A stretch of 64,000 nucleotides of DNA from Nevskia sp964451925 (GCA_964451925.1 CAYVKA010000021.1:1-64000), one strand, 5' to 3'; positions 10,603-19,624 are shown, numbered from the stretch's first letter. Made by a program: numbers and translations. Notes: generated from the sequence alone by a model not told the origin.

Positions 10603-11877
10603 TTAGAGGCCCAGCAGACGGACAAGTTGCGTCGGCAACTCGTTCCAGGCGCAGCTGAAGGGCTCGCCCTCGCCGCGCAGGGATTTTACTTGAACCAGGT
10701 TTTGCGCCGCCTCGTCGTCACCCAGGATCAGGGCATAGCGGGCGCCGGACTGGTCGGCGCGCTTGAGCTGGGACTTGAGGCCGCCGCCGCCGGCGTTGAG
10801 GGTCAGGCGCAGCCGCGGCAGGCCGGCGCGCAGCTGCTCGGCCAGCCGCGCGGCGGCCGTCTCGGCCTGGGCGCCGAAGCGGCAGAAATAGACCTGCGGC
10901 GCGTTACCCGGCACAGCCGCCTGCTGCAAAGCGATCAGCGCGATCAGGCGCTCGATGCCGAGGCCGAAGCCGACCCCCGGTGTGGCCGGGCCGCCGAGCT
11001 GCTCGACCAGGCCGTCGTAGCGGCCGCCGGCGCAGACGGCGTCCTGCGCGCCGAGCTGGCTGGTAGTCCACTCGAACACGGTGTGGGTGTAGTAATCGAG
11101 GCCGCGCACCAGGCGCTGGTTGATGGTGTAGGCGATGCCCAGGTCGGCCAGGCCGCGCTGCACCGCCTCGAAATGGGCGGCGGACACGGCATCCAGGTGA
11201 TCCAGCAGCTGCGGCGCGCCGGCGACGATCTCGCGCGTGGCCGGCACCTTGCTGTCCAGCACGCGCAAGGGGTTGCTGCCCAGGCGGCGGCGGGAATCCT
11301 CGTCCAGCGACGACTCGTAGCGGCTCAGGTAGCCGACCAGCGCGGCGCGGTACAGGGCGCGCGCTTCCGGCGTGCCCAGGGAATTGAGCTGCAGCGTGAA
11401 GCCGGACACGCCCAGGCGCCGCCACAGCTGTGCGGCGATGGCGATCACTTCCACGTCGATGTCCGGCGTGGCGATGCCGAAAGCCTCGACATCCAGCTGG
11501 TGGAACTGGCGGTAGCGGCCGGCCTGCGGACGCTCGTAGCGGAATACCGGGCCGGTGCACCAGACGCGCTGCTGCTGGTTGTAGAGCAGGCCGTGCTCGA
11601 TGCCGGCGCGGACCACGCCGGCGGTCAGCTCCGGGCGCAGGCTCAGGTTCTCGCCGCCGCGGTCCTGGAAGCTGTACATCTCCTTTTCGACCACGTCGGT
11701 GACTTCACCCACCGCGCGCTTGAACAGCTCGGTGCGCTCCACCACCGGCAGGCGCAGCTCGCCATAGCCATAGGCGGCGAACACCTCGGCGGCGACCGCG
11801 TACAGGTGCTGCCAGGCCGCGCTGTCGGCCGGCAACACATCGTTCATGCCGCGGACGGCTTGCAGCTTCTGGCTCAT
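10603..11877 (-). CDS. hisS: Histidyl-tRNA synthetase
   Basis: 424 aa, full length. The N-terminal KLQAVRGMNDVLP, motif 2 (VWCTGPVFRYERPQAGRYRQFHQLDVEAFG) and the histidine-specific RGLDYYTHTVFEW and AGGRYDGLVEQLGG segments identify a class II HisRS, followed by the C-terminal anticodon-binding domain. It charges tRNA-His in the cytoplasm. The gene sits in the conserved rodZ-hisS-yfgM-bamB order. ispG, which often lies between rodZ and hisS, is absent: only 30 nt separate the two genes. Confidence 0.97.
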   Translation of the reverse strand: MSQKLQAVRGMNDVLPADSAAWQHLYAVAAEVFAAYGYGELRLPVVERTELFKRAVGEVTDVVEKEMYSFQDRGGENLSLRPELTAGVVRAGIEHGLLYNQQQRVWCTGPVFRYERPQAGRYRQFHQLDVEAFGIATPDIDVEVIAIAAQLWRRLGVSGFTLQLNSLGTPEARALYRAALVGYLSRYESSLDEDSRRRLGSNPLRVLDSKVPATREIVAGAPQLLDHLDAVSAAHFEAVQRGLADLGIAYTINQRLVRGLDYYTHTVFEWTTSQLGAQDAVCAGGRYDGLVEQLGGPATPGVGFGLGIERLIALIALQQAAVPGNAPQVYFCRFGAQAETAAARLAEQLRAGLPRLRLTLNAGGGGLKSQLKRADQSGARYALILGDDEAAQNLVQVKSLRGEGEPFSCAWNELPTQLVRLLGL

Positions 11878-11907
11878 GGGTTCGGGACGGTCTTGTACAG
11901 TCCGGCG

Positions 11908-12915
11908 TCAGCCGCCGGAGGACGGCACGCTCAGGCGCGCGGTGTCGTTGCTCTTGATATAAGACTTGATGTCGACCGGCTTGCCCTGGTACTCGACGCT
12001 GACCCCCGGCGCATTGCCGAGGAACAGCGAGTAGGGCGGCTTGCCGCTGAGCACCTGGCGGTCGCCGGACTGGATCACGCCGGACAGCAGGACCTTGCCG
12101 TTGCTGTCCTCGACACGCACCCAGGAGGTGGACTTGAAGCCCAGCGTCAGCGCATCCGGGGCGGCCGGCGAAGGGGCGGTGCCCGGCGGCGGCGGCGGCG
12201 CCGACAGCTCGGTAGCCAGGGCCGGCTGTGCCGGTACCGGTGCCGGGGACGGGCTGGGAGCGGGCTCGGTGGCGGCCGGCGCGGCCGCTGCCGGAGCCAG
12301 GCTGCTTTCCGCCGGGGTGGTGGAGACTTCGTTGATCGACAGGGGCTTGGCGCCGGCGCTGGCCGGCGCGGGCGCGGCGGCCGGCTCGGACGGCGGCGGC
12401 ACCACCGCGACCGGCTTGGCGGCGCCGGGCATCTCCGCCAGCACGCTGTGGTGGCCGTTGGGGTCCTCGCGCAGCAACCAGGTGCCCACCGCCACCAATC
12501 CGGCAATGACGATCAGCCACAGCAACCACGGCGAGCCGCCGCGGCGGCGGGTCTTCCTCAGGCTGCTGCCGGTCTCGCTGCCGCCGAGCAGCAGCTTGGT
12601 CGGCGCCTGCGGCGCGCGCGGCGCCACCAGCTTCTCGTAGGCCGCCAGCAGCTCCGGCTCCGACAGCGTCAGCGCCTTGGCGCACTTGCGGTAGTAGCCG
12701 CGCACGTAGACCGGCTCGCTCAGCGTGGCGAAGTCGTCGCGCTCCAGGGCTTCCAGCGTGGCCGGGGCCAGCTTGGTCAGGGCGGCCAGCTCGGTAATGC
12801 CGATGCGCGCCCGCTCCCGCGCCAGCCGGATCAGGCGTCCCGGCCCTGAGCGGGTGGCGTCCTGGGTGGTTTCACTGCTGCTTGCCGCCGTCGGAGCGGT
12901 CGTATCGTTGGTCAT
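11908..12915 (-). CDS. rodZ: RodZ-like helix-turn-helix membrane protein (DUF4115)
   Basis: 335 aa. A cytoplasmic HTH domain (GRLIRLARERARIGITELAALTKLAPATLEALERDDF, about residues 26-62) is followed by a single transmembrane helix (SPWLLWLIVIAGLVAVGTWLL). A long Pro/Ala-rich periplasmic linker leads to a C-terminal DUF4115 domain (STSWVRVEDSNGKVLLSG). RodZ links MreB to the rod-shape machinery. Its ATG overlaps the pilF stop by 4 nt (ATGA), so it is co-translated with pilF, as in many gammaproteobacteria. Confidence 0.9.
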   Translation of the reverse strand: MTNDTTAPTAASSSETTQDATRSGPGRLIRLARERARIGITELAALTKLAPATLEALERDDFATLSEPVYVRGYYRKCAKALTLSEPELLAAYEKLVAPRAPQAPTKLLLGGSETGSSLRKTRRRGGSPWLLWLIVIAGLVAVGTWLLREDPNGHHSVLAEMPGAAKPVAVVPPPSEPAAAPAPASAGAKPLSINEVSTTPAESSLAPAAAAPAATEPAPSPSPAPVPAQPALATELSAPPPPPGTAPSPAAPDALTLGFKSTSWVRVEDSNGKVLLSGVIQSGDRQVLSGKPPYSLFLGNAPGVSVEYQGKPVDIKSYIKSNDTARLSVPSSGG

Positions 12916-13712
12916 GGAGCGGGTGAACGTAGTTTGAGCAGTTGCGCTGCTTCGTCGGAATCGGGATAGCTGCGGATCAATTTAAGCGAATACTGGTGCG
13001 CCGCGTCATCATTGCCCAGCGCCGTCTCGATCTTGAAGCCGAGCAGCAGCTGGGCCGGGCTCTGCGGTCCGGATTTCTGGTAGCGATCGAGGAAGGCGCG
13101 CGCACCCAGGTAGTTCTGCTGGCGGTAGTTGGCGGCGGCCATCTCCCACAGAGCCTGGGAAAACTCCGGGTCGAGCTGCAGGGCGCGGCGGAAATCGGTT
13201 TCGGCCCGCGCATCGTCACCGGCCTGCTGGGCGCACAGGCCGGCGTTGGTCCAGGCCTTGGCCGGCGTGGCGTAGTCGCGGTTCTTCAGCGCCAGCATGA
13301 AGTTGCGGTCGCCCTCCTCGTAGCTGTGCTGGCTGCACAGGAACGCGCCGTAGCTGTTGCGGATGTCCGGGTCGCCCTCGTCCAGGCTGATGGCGCGGCG
13401 GAACTCGCTCTGCGCGCGATCGTTGTCGCCGCGCTGCCAGTAGATGTAGCCCAGCCCGGCATGCGCCTGGGCGATGCCGTCATCCTGGTCGATGGCTTTC
13501 TTGAACTTGCTCTCGGCCACCTCCAGCCGCCCCTGGTTGGCATAGGCCAGGCCGAGCTGGGTGTTGGTGCGGGCCGCCGCCTGCAGGTCGGGCTTGGACG
13601 GCAACTGCGCGCCGGTGGGCGTTTCGGTGACGCAGGCGCACAAGGCCAGCGTCAGGCTGAACAGGCTCAGCCGGGCAGCAAACTCGGGGCGGATGGCACG
13701 GGGCAGGGACAT
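12912..13712 (-). CDS. pilF: Type IV pilus biogenesis/stability lipoprotein PilF (PilW)
   Basis: 266 aa. The signal sequence carries a lipobox-like LALCACVTE. At least four TPR units follow (NTQLGLAYANQGRLEVAESKFKKAI; AHAGLGYIYWQRGDNDRAQSEFRRAI; the NAGLCAQQAGDDARAETDFRRAL unit). PilF is an outer-membrane lipoprotein needed for secretin PilQ assembly. Position between rlmN and rodZ matches the conserved order ndk-rlmN-pilF-rodZ. Confidence 0.93.
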   Translation of the reverse strand: MSLPRAIRPEFAARLSLFSLTLALCACVTETPTGAQLPSKPDLQAAARTNTQLGLAYANQGRLEVAESKFKKAIDQDDGIAQAHAGLGYIYWQRGDNDRAQSEFRRAISLDEGDPDIRNSYGAFLCSQHSYEEGDRNFMLALKNRDYATPAKAWTNAGLCAQQAGDDARAETDFRRALQLDPEFSQALWEMAAANYRQQNYLGARAFLDRYQKSGPQSPAQLLLGFKIETALGNDDAAHQYSLKLIRSYPDSDEAAQLLKLRSPAP

Positions 13713-13840
13713 CGCTCAACTTTAGCGGGAAGTGGGCGCCGCCGCTGCATTTTTGCTGCCGCGGCGCGCCCCCGGCCGCAGCGCTGCGGGCCTCGTTGCC
13801 TGATTACCGGAACGCCGGGGCGGCTGCAGGCCTGCGGGAG

Positions 13841-15064
13841 TCATTGCACCTTCACCGGGATGTCGCCGAGCCGCTGCTTCTGGCGCGACTGCACTTTACC
13901 CACGAGCTGCCCGCAGGCCGCGTCGATATCGTCACCGCGCGTGCGCCGCGTGGTGGTGACGATGCGCTTGGCGCGCAGGATGTCGGCGAAGCGCTGGATG
14001 GTTTCGGGCGAGGAGCGCCGGTAGCGCGCCTTGGGAAACGGATTGAACGGAATCAGGTTGACCTTGGCGGACAGGCCGCTGAGCAGGCGCGCCAGCTCGC
14101 GGGCATGCTCGGGCTGGTCGTTGACCCCTTCGAGCATGACGTATTCGTAGACGATGTGGGCCTTGCGGTCCTTGCCGGTGGTATAGCGGCGGCAGGATTC
14201 GATCAGCTCGGCCAGCGGGTACTTGCGGTTGATTGGCACCAGCTCGTTGCGCAGCTTGTCGTTGGGGGCGTGCAGCGACACCGCCAGGGCGGTGTCGACA
14301 TCCTCGCGCAGGCGGTCGATGAACGGCACCAGGCCCGAGGTGGAAATGGTGACGCGGCGCTTGGACAGGCCGAAGCCGAAATCGTCGAGCAGGATCTTCA
14401 CCGCCGCCAGCACGTTGGCGTAATTGGCCAGCGGCTCGCCCATGCCCATGAACACGACATTGGAGATGACGCGCTCGTTCTGGAAGTCGCCGCCGAGCGT
14501 CTTGGCCGCGAACCATACCTGCGCCACGATCTCGGCGGTGCTCATGTTGCGCGAGAAGCCGCCCTGCGCGGTGGAGCAGAAGCTGCAATCCATGGCGCAG
14601 CCGGCCTGCGAGGAAATGCACAGCGTGCCGCGGTTGGCCTCGGGGATGTAGACCGTTTCGATGAAGGTTTCGGGCTTGCTTCGGCCGGCCGCGTCCGCGC
14701 CGCGCGGCTCGGGCGAGGCATCGAGGCGCAGCACCCATTTGCGCGTGCCGTCGGTGGAGACCTGCTCGACCACCAGTTCCGGCGGGCGGATCACGAAGTT
14801 GCGCTTGAGGCGCAGCCGCAGGTCCTTGGCGATGTTGCTCATGGCGTCGAAGTCGGACACGCCACGGCGGTAAATCCACTGCATCACCTGGTCGGCGCGG
14901 TAGGCGGCCTCGCCCATGCGTGCGAATTCCTCGCGCAGGCGCTCCCGGTTCAGCCCGAACAGGTTGACCGTGGGGCCAGCCGGGACGTCGGCAGCCGCCG
15001 CCCCTCCCGCCCGGGCGTCCGCCGCGACGGCGGACTCGGGGAGCTGGGGGGCGGCTTCGCTCAC
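13841..15064 (-). CDS. rlmN: Dual-specificity 23S rRNA/tRNA adenine-C2 methyltransferase RlmN
   Basis: 407 aa, somewhat longer than the usual ~370-390 because of an N-terminal Ala-rich extension and a short insert before ETVYIPE. The radical-SAM cysteines are C156, C160 and C163 in GCAMDCSFCST. FMGMGEPLANY and LAVSLHAPND follow, and the C-terminal region has PFNPFP. It methylates A2503 of 23S rRNA and A37 of some tRNAs. The start is a GTG 13 nt after the ndk stop, with GAAGG 10 nt upstream. An alternative start inside the extension cannot be excluded. Confidence 0.95.
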   Translation of the reverse strand: MSEAAPQLPESAVAADARAGGAAAADVPAGPTVNLFGLNRERLREEFARMGEAAYRADQVMQWIYRRGVSDFDAMSNIAKDLRLRLKRNFVIRPPELVVEQVSTDGTRKWVLRLDASPEPRGADAAGRSKPETFIETVYIPEANRGTLCISSQAGCAMDCSFCSTAQGGFSRNMSTAEIVAQVWFAAKTLGGDFQNERVISNVVFMGMGEPLANYANVLAAVKILLDDFGFGLSKRRVTISTSGLVPFIDRLREDVDTALAVSLHAPNDKLRNELVPINRKYPLAELIESCRRYTTGKDRKAHIVYEYVMLEGVNDQPEHARELARLLSGLSAKVNLIPFNPFPKARYRRSSPETIQRFADILRAKRIVTTTRRTRGDDIDAACGQLVGKVQSRQKQRLGDIPVKVQ

Positions 15065-15077
15065 GGCTGCGGGGCCT

Positions 15078-15509
15078 TCAGCGGGTGCGCGGGCACAGCT
15101 CGGTGGAGCGGAAGAAGTAGGAAATCTCCTTCGCCGCGTTTTCCGCGCTGTCGGAACCGTGCACGGCGTTCTCGTCGATCGAGTCGGCGAAATCGGCGCG
15201 GATGGTGCCGGGGGCGGCCTTCTTCGGGTCGGTGGCGCCCATCAGGTCGCGGTGGCGCGCGATGGCGTCCTCGCCTTCCAGCACCTGGATGATGACCGGG
15301 CCGGTGATCATGAAGTCCACCAGGGCCTTGAAGAACGGGCGCTCGCGGTGCACGGCGTAGAAGCCTTCGGCCTCGGTACGGGTCAGGTGCTTCATGCGCA
15401 CCGCGATGATGCGCAGGCCGCCGTTCTCGAAGCGGCTGTAGATCTGCCCGATGACGTTCTTGGCAACCGCGTCGGGCTTGATGATGGAAAGAGTGCGTTC
15501 AACCGCCAT
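15078..15509 (-). CDS. ndk: Nucleoside diphosphate kinase
   Basis: 143 aa, the standard length. It begins ERTLSIIKPDAV, and the catalytic histidine that becomes phosphorylated is H117 in ENAVHGSDS. It transfers gamma-phosphate between nucleotides in the cytoplasm. It is the first gene of the ndk-rlmN-pilF-rodZ series, and iscA lies about 190 nt upstream. Confidence 0.98.
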   Translation of the reverse strand: MAVERTLSIIKPDAVAKNVIGQIYSRFENGGLRIIAVRMKHLTRTEAEGFYAVHRERPFFKALVDFMITGPVIIQVLEGEDAIARHRDLMGATDPKKAAPGTIRADFADSIDENAVHGSDSAENAAKEISYFFRSTELCPRTR

Positions 15510-15659
15510 GATTATGTTCCGTACAGGTGAGAGTGCGCCCGAACCCAGGCGCCAGATGGACCAAAAGCACGGGATTTTACCGGGATTGGCCGCCTCCCGG
15601 CAACGCGCTGCGATGCAACAAGGATGCCGTCCCGGGGCTGCGCCGCCGCGGCGGTGGAA

Positions 15660-15692
15660 TCAGCCGGTGGCGGCGCGGGAAGCCGCCGGCGC
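15660..15692 (-). terminator. Possible hairpin downstream of iscA
   Basis: Just past the iscA stop codon on the minus strand, GCCGGCGGC and GCCGCCACCGGC can pair across a short loop with one bulge. No T-run follows, so this is a weak or Rho-assisted terminator at best. It may separate the isc genes from ndk. Confidence 0.3.
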
Positions 15693-15697
15693 CGCGG

Positions 15698-16021
15698 CTA
15701 TACGGCGAAGCTCTCGCCGCAGCCGCACTCGCCCGTGACATTGGGATTGCGGAACTTGAAGGCCTCGTTGAGCCCTTCCTTCTGGAAGTCGACGGTCAGG
15801 CCCTGCAGCATCGGCAGGTGCTCGCGCTTGACCACCACGACGGCACCGTGCGACTGGAACACCTCGTCTTCGGGGCCGGCGGCATCGGCGTAGTCCAGCG
15901 TGTAGGCGTAGCCGGAGCAGCCGGACTTCTTCACGCCGACGCGCAGCCCCAGGCCCTTGCCGCGCCGGGCGAGCTGCGACTGGATGCGTTGGGCGGCGGA
16001 TTCGGTCAGCGCGATGCTCAT
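15698..16021 (-). CDS. iscA: A-type iron-sulfur carrier IscA
   Basis: 107 aa, with the three conserved cysteines of A-type carriers: C35 (SGCSGYAY) and C99/C101 (GECGCGESF). The protein delivers Fe-S clusters to target proteins. It is 16 nt downstream of an IscU-like gene and follows two cysteine desulfurases. ErpA is the alternative assignment; the gene context favours IscA. Confidence 0.93.
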   Translation of the reverse strand: MSIALTESAAQRIQSQLARRGKGLGLRVGVKKSGCSGYAYTLDYADAAGPEDEVFQSHGAVVVVKREHLPMLQGLTVDFQKEGLNEAFKFRNPNVTGECGCGESFAV

Positions 16022-16037
16022 GAAATCACTCGACTTT

Positions 16038-16436
16038 TCAGGATGTTGCAGAGTACGCGGCGAGGGCGGCCTGCAGCGCGTCCTCCCCTAGCAATGCACA
16101 GTGGGCGCGATCCTCGGCGATTTCAAGCGCCTGGCGCAAGCCGGCGGCGCGCAGCGTGGCCAGTTCCGCCGGAGTCTTGCCCAGGCTCCAGCCGGCGATC
16201 CAGGCACCGACCGCGATGCTGCTGGGACAGCCGTAGGCCTTGAAGCGCGCATCGGCGACGCGGCCGCCGGCGAAGCGCAGCTGCAGCCGCAGCACCGAGC
16301 GCGCCGCCTTGCTGCCGGCTTCGCCGCTGACCACGCCGGGCGTGCCCGGGTCAAATTCGCCGGCATGGGGCGGGTGGCTGAACAGCCGCCACACCGGCTC
16401 GGCGTAACCGAACGGATTGGCTTCGGTGACGTTCAT
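16038..16436 (-). CDS. Degenerate IscU-like Fe-S scaffold protein
   Basis: 132 aa, colinear with IscU. YAEPVWRLFSHPPHAGEFD matches the IscU N-terminus, DARFKAYGCPSS keeps the second cysteine (C70), and AHCALLGEDALQAAL keeps the His-Cys pair (H112, C113). The first ligand segment, GAPACGDV in IscU, reads GSKAARSV here: the Cys is Ala45 and the Asp is Ser47. The LPPVK chaperone-binding motif is also missing. The start ATG overlaps the iscS stop (ATGA), so the gene is translated with iscS. It may be a modified scaffold or a regulator of the desulfurase rather than a normal IscU. Confidence 0.85.
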   Translation of the reverse strand: MNVTEANPFGYAEPVWRLFSHPPHAGEFDPGTPGVVSGEAGSKAARSVLRLQLRFAGGRVADARFKAYGCPSSIAVGAWIAGWSLGKTPAELATLRAAGLRQALEIAEDRAHCALLGEDALQAALAAYSATS

Positions 16437-17599
16437 GGCTTCCATAGGGGTGATAGCTCCCGCAACCACTGTACCTGTTTGATCACCGATTCCGCCGCGC
16501 GTTCGATCTGCCCGGCGCTGCTGCCGCGGCCGAGCGAGAAGCGCAGGCTGGCATTGGCCAGCTCGTCGTCGCGGCCCAGGGCGCGCAGCACGTAGGACGG
16601 CTCGGCGGTGGCCGAGGAGCAGGCCGAGCCGCTGGACACGGCCAGGTCCGGCAACGAGGCGCGCAGCGCCTCGCCCTCGACGCCCTCGAAGCTGAGGTTG
16701 AGCACATGCGGCGCGGCATGCGCCGGATCGCCGTTGCGCAGCACGCGCGGCAGGGCCTGCAGCCGCTGCCACAGCAGGTCGCGCAGACTGGCGAGCTGGG
16801 CGGCATCGGACTCCAGCCGCGCGGCGGCGATGCCGAAGGCGGCGCCCATGCCGACGATCTGGTGCGTCGCCAGGGTGCCGGAGCGCATGCCCCACTCATG
16901 GCCGCCGCCGTGCATCTGCGGCGCCAGCCGGGCGCGCGGCTTCTTGCGCACGAACAGCGCGCCGACACCCTTGGGGCCGTAGATCTTGTGCGCCGACACC
17001 GACAGCAGGTCGATCGGCGTGGCGCGCAGGTCGATCGGCAGCTTGCCGGCGGCCTGCACCGCGTCGACGTGGAACAGCACGCCGCGCTCGCGCAGCAGCG
17101 GCGCCAGGCGCTCGACCTCCTGCACCACGCCGATCTCGTTGTTGACCCACATCAGCGAGACCAGCACGGTTTCCGGCGTCAGCGCCTGCAGCACCTGCTC
17201 CGGGCTGACCCGGCCACCCGCCTCGGGCTTGAGGTAGGTGACACGCACGCCCTGCGTCTCCAGATGGCGGCAGGTGTCGAGCACGCACTTATGCTCGGTG
17301 CGCGAGGTGACGATGTGGGCGTTGCGGCCGGCGCCGCCATGCTGGAATTCCAGCGCGCCCTTGATCGCCAGGTTGTTGGACTCGGTGGCGCCCGAGGTCC
17401 AGACGATTTCGCCGGGCTCGGCACCGATCAGGGCGGCAACCTGGGCGCGCGCCTTCTCCACCGCGGCGCGCGCCTTGTAGCCGGGGCCGTGGCTGGACGC
17501 GGGATTGGCGAAAATGCCGTCGGCCGTGAGATACGGCAGCATGGCCTGCAGGGCTTCGGGGTCGAGCGGCGTGGTGGCCGCGTAGTCGAGATAGATCAT
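16433..17599 (-). CDS. iscS: Cysteine desulfurase IscS
   Basis: 388 aa. YLDYAATTPLDP and NPASSHGPG are at the N-terminus. The PLP lysine lies in SVSAHKIYGPKGVG, and the sulfur-carrying cysteine in SSGSACSSATAEPSYVLRALG, nearly the E. coli IscS loop. It releases sulfur from cysteine as a persulfide for Fe-S assembly and tRNA thiolation. I start at the ATG (17599); a TTG two codons upstream is possible. It is coupled to the IscU-like gene and preceded by a second desulfurase. Confidence 0.95.
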   Translation of the reverse strand: MIYLDYAATTPLDPEALQAMLPYLTADGIFANPASSHGPGYKARAAVEKARAQVAALIGAEPGEIVWTSGATESNNLAIKGALEFQHGGAGRNAHIVTSRTEHKCVLDTCRHLETQGVRVTYLKPEAGGRVSPEQVLQALTPETVLVSLMWVNNEIGVVQEVERLAPLLRERGVLFHVDAVQAAGKLPIDLRATPIDLLSVSAHKIYGPKGVGALFVRKKPRARLAPQMHGGGHEWGMRSGTLATHQIVGMGAAFGIAAARLESDAAQLASLRDLLWQRLQALPRVLRNGDPAHAAPHVLNLSFEGVEGEALRASLPDLAVSSGSACSSATAEPSYVLRALGRDDELANASLRFSLGRGSSAGQIERAAESVIKQVQWLRELSPLWKP

Positions 17600-17663
17600 C
17601 GCCAATTATGTACCGCCCCGTGGCTCCGCAGGCATTTGCGCAGGAGCCGGCGAACCAGGCTGC

Positions 17664-18803
17664 TCAGGCGGCCAGTGCCGCCGCGCGCAGTTCGGCCAGC
17701 ACGGCGAGGAAGCGGTCGATCTCGGCGGCGTTGTTGTCCTTGCCCAGGCTGACGCGGATGGCGCCGTAGGCGACCTCGCGCGGCAGCCCCATACCGAGCA
17801 GTACGTGACTGGGCTCGCCCTTGCCGCTGGAGCAGGCCGAGCCGCTGGACACCGCGATGCCCTTGCGGTCCAGCGCCATCAGCAGCGCCTCGCCCTCCCA
17901 GCCGTGCAGCGCGAACTGCACGGTATTCGGCAACCGCGGCGCCGGCTCGCCGAAGATGGTCACGCCGGGCATGGCCTGCAGGCCGGCGACCAGGCGCTGG
18001 CGCAGCTGCAGCAGGTGCGCCCTGCGCGCTTCCAGCTCCTGCTGCGCCAGCTGCGCCGCCACGCCGAAGCCGACGATGGCGGCGACGTTTTCGGTGCCGC
18101 CGCGCAGGCCGCGCTCCTGGCCGCCGCCGTGCAGCAGCGGCGCCAGCTCCACCCCGGCCCGCACCAGCAGGGCACCGATGCCCTTGGGCCCATACAGCTT
18201 GTGCGCCGACAGGCTCATCAGGTCGGCGCCGCCCTGCCAGGAGTCCTGCAGCGGCAGCTTGCCGGCGGCCTGCACCGCGTCGACCAGCAGCAGGGCGGCG
18301 CGGGCGTGCAGCAGCGCGGCCGCCCGCGCCGTGTCCTGGATCACGCCGGTCTCGTTGTTGGCCGCCATCAGCGCCGCGATGCACAGCGGGCCGCGCGCCA
18401 GCTGCGCCTCGAACGCGGGCCAGTCGACCAGTCCCCGATCATCGATGGCGATGGTCTCGACCTGCCAGCCGCGGCCACGCAGCGCTTCCGCCGTCTCCAG
18501 CACCGCCGGGTGCTCGGTGGCGCCGTAGAGGATGCGGCTGGGCTTGCGCGCCGCTTCGCTGGCGCCTTTCAGCGCCAGGTTGTTCGATTCGGTGCCGCCC
18601 GAGGTCCACACCACTTCCGCCGGCTGCGCGCCGGCCAGCGCGGCGACCTGCACCCGCGCCGCCTCCACCGCGTCGCGCGCGGCGCGGCCGTAGCGGTGCA
18701 CGCTGGAGGGATTGCCGTAGGGGCCGCCGAGGTAGGGCAGCATCGCCTCCAGCACGCGCGGGTCGAGCGGCGTGGTGGCGTTATGGTCGAGATAGATCGG
18801 CAT
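17664..18803 (-). CDS. Second cysteine desulfurase, NifS/IscS-like
   Basis: 379 aa. MPIYLDHNATTPLDP, GNPSSVHRYGR, SLSAHKLYGPKGIGAL (PLP lysine) and the active-site loop SSGSACSSGKGEPSHVLLGMG mark a group I NifS/IscS enzyme. It is a clearly diverged paralogue of the iscS next to it, not a recent duplicate. In many related genomes the gene between cysE and iscS is iscR; here this desulfurase takes that place. It probably supplies persulfide sulfur for a separate acceptor or as a backup. Confidence 0.93.
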   Translation of the reverse strand: MPIYLDHNATTPLDPRVLEAMLPYLGGPYGNPSSVHRYGRAARDAVEAARVQVAALAGAQPAEVVWTSGGTESNNLALKGASEAARKPSRILYGATEHPAVLETAEALRGRGWQVETIAIDDRGLVDWPAFEAQLARGPLCIAALMAANNETGVIQDTARAAALLHARAALLLVDAVQAAGKLPLQDSWQGGADLMSLSAHKLYGPKGIGALLVRAGVELAPLLHGGGQERGLRGGTENVAAIVGFGVAAQLAQQELEARRAHLLQLRQRLVAGLQAMPGVTIFGEPAPRLPNTVQFALHGWEGEALLMALDRKGIAVSSGSACSSGKGEPSHVLLGMGLPREVAYGAIRVSLGKDNNAAEIDRFLAVLAELRAAALAA

Positions 18804-18814
18804 CGGCGGACACC

Positions 18815-19624
18815 CTACGAGGCGCGGCGGATTTTCGTGCCGGGATCAGGCGGCTCTGCGACCTGGCCCTTGGCCGCCGCCTCGGCACAGAACTCCGGCA
18901 GCTCCAGCTTGGACAGCTCCAGTTCCGGCATGCGCGAGTCCATCTGGTGCAGCAGCTTGCACACCTGCACCAGGCGCTCGTCCAGCACCTGGATGTGCTC
19001 CAGCATGGAGCCGATGGCATTGGCCACCGGATCGGGCATGTCGCGGCTCAGGCCGTAGGCGTCGAAGCCCAGGGTCCGGGCGATGGCGACGACTTTTTCC
19101 GAGGGCTGCGGCGCGTCTTGCACCACGCGCGCCGGGATGCCGACCACGGTGGCGCCGGGCGGCACTTCCTTGACCACCACGGCATTGGAGCCGACGCGGG
19201 CGCCCTCGCCCACGGTGAACGGCCCCAGCACCTTGGCGCCGGCGCCGATCACCACCTTGTTGCCGATGGTGGGATGGCGCTTGCCCTTGTTCCAGCTGAC
19301 GCCGCCGAGGGTGACGCCCTGATACAGCGTGACGTCGTCGCCGATTTCCGCGGTCTCGCCGATGACCACGCCCATGCCGTGATCGATGAAGAAGCGGCGG
19401 CCGATGACGGCCCCCGGATGGATCTCGATGCCGGTGAGCCAGCGGCCCAGATTGGAGTTGAGCCGCGCCAGCCACTTGAAGCCGTGGGTCCACAGCCAGT
19501 GGCTGACGCGCTGGCCCCAGATGGCGTGCAGGCCCGGATAGCAGGTCAGCACCTCCCAGGCGGTGCGCGCCGCGGGGTCGCGGTCGAAAACGGAGCGGAT
19601 GTCTTCGCGGATGCGGGAGATCAC
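18815..19624 (-). CDS. cysE: Serine O-acetyltransferase
   Basis: 269 aa. The N-terminal helical region is followed by a left-handed beta-helix of hexapeptide repeats (IEIHPGAVIGRRFFIDHGMGVVIGETAEIGDDVTLYQGVTLGG, HPTIGNKVVIGAGAKVLG). These are the residues of CysE/EpsC. It acetylates L-serine for cysteine synthesis. The start is a GTG with AGGAGC 7 nt upstream. Being upstream of two cysteine desulfurases makes sense, since it provides their substrate pathway. Confidence 0.96.
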   Translation of the reverse strand: MISRIREDIRSVFDRDPAARTAWEVLTCYPGLHAIWGQRVSHWLWTHGFKWLARLNSNLGRWLTGIEIHPGAVIGRRFFIDHGMGVVIGETAEIGDDVTLYQGVTLGGVSWNKGKRHPTIGNKVVIGAGAKVLGPFTVGEGARVGSNAVVVKEVPPGATVVGIPARVVQDAPQPSEKVVAIARTLGFDAYGLSRDMPDPVANAIGSMLEHIQVLDERLVQVCKLLHQMDSRMPELELSKLELPEFCAEAAAKGQVAEPPDPGTKIRRAS

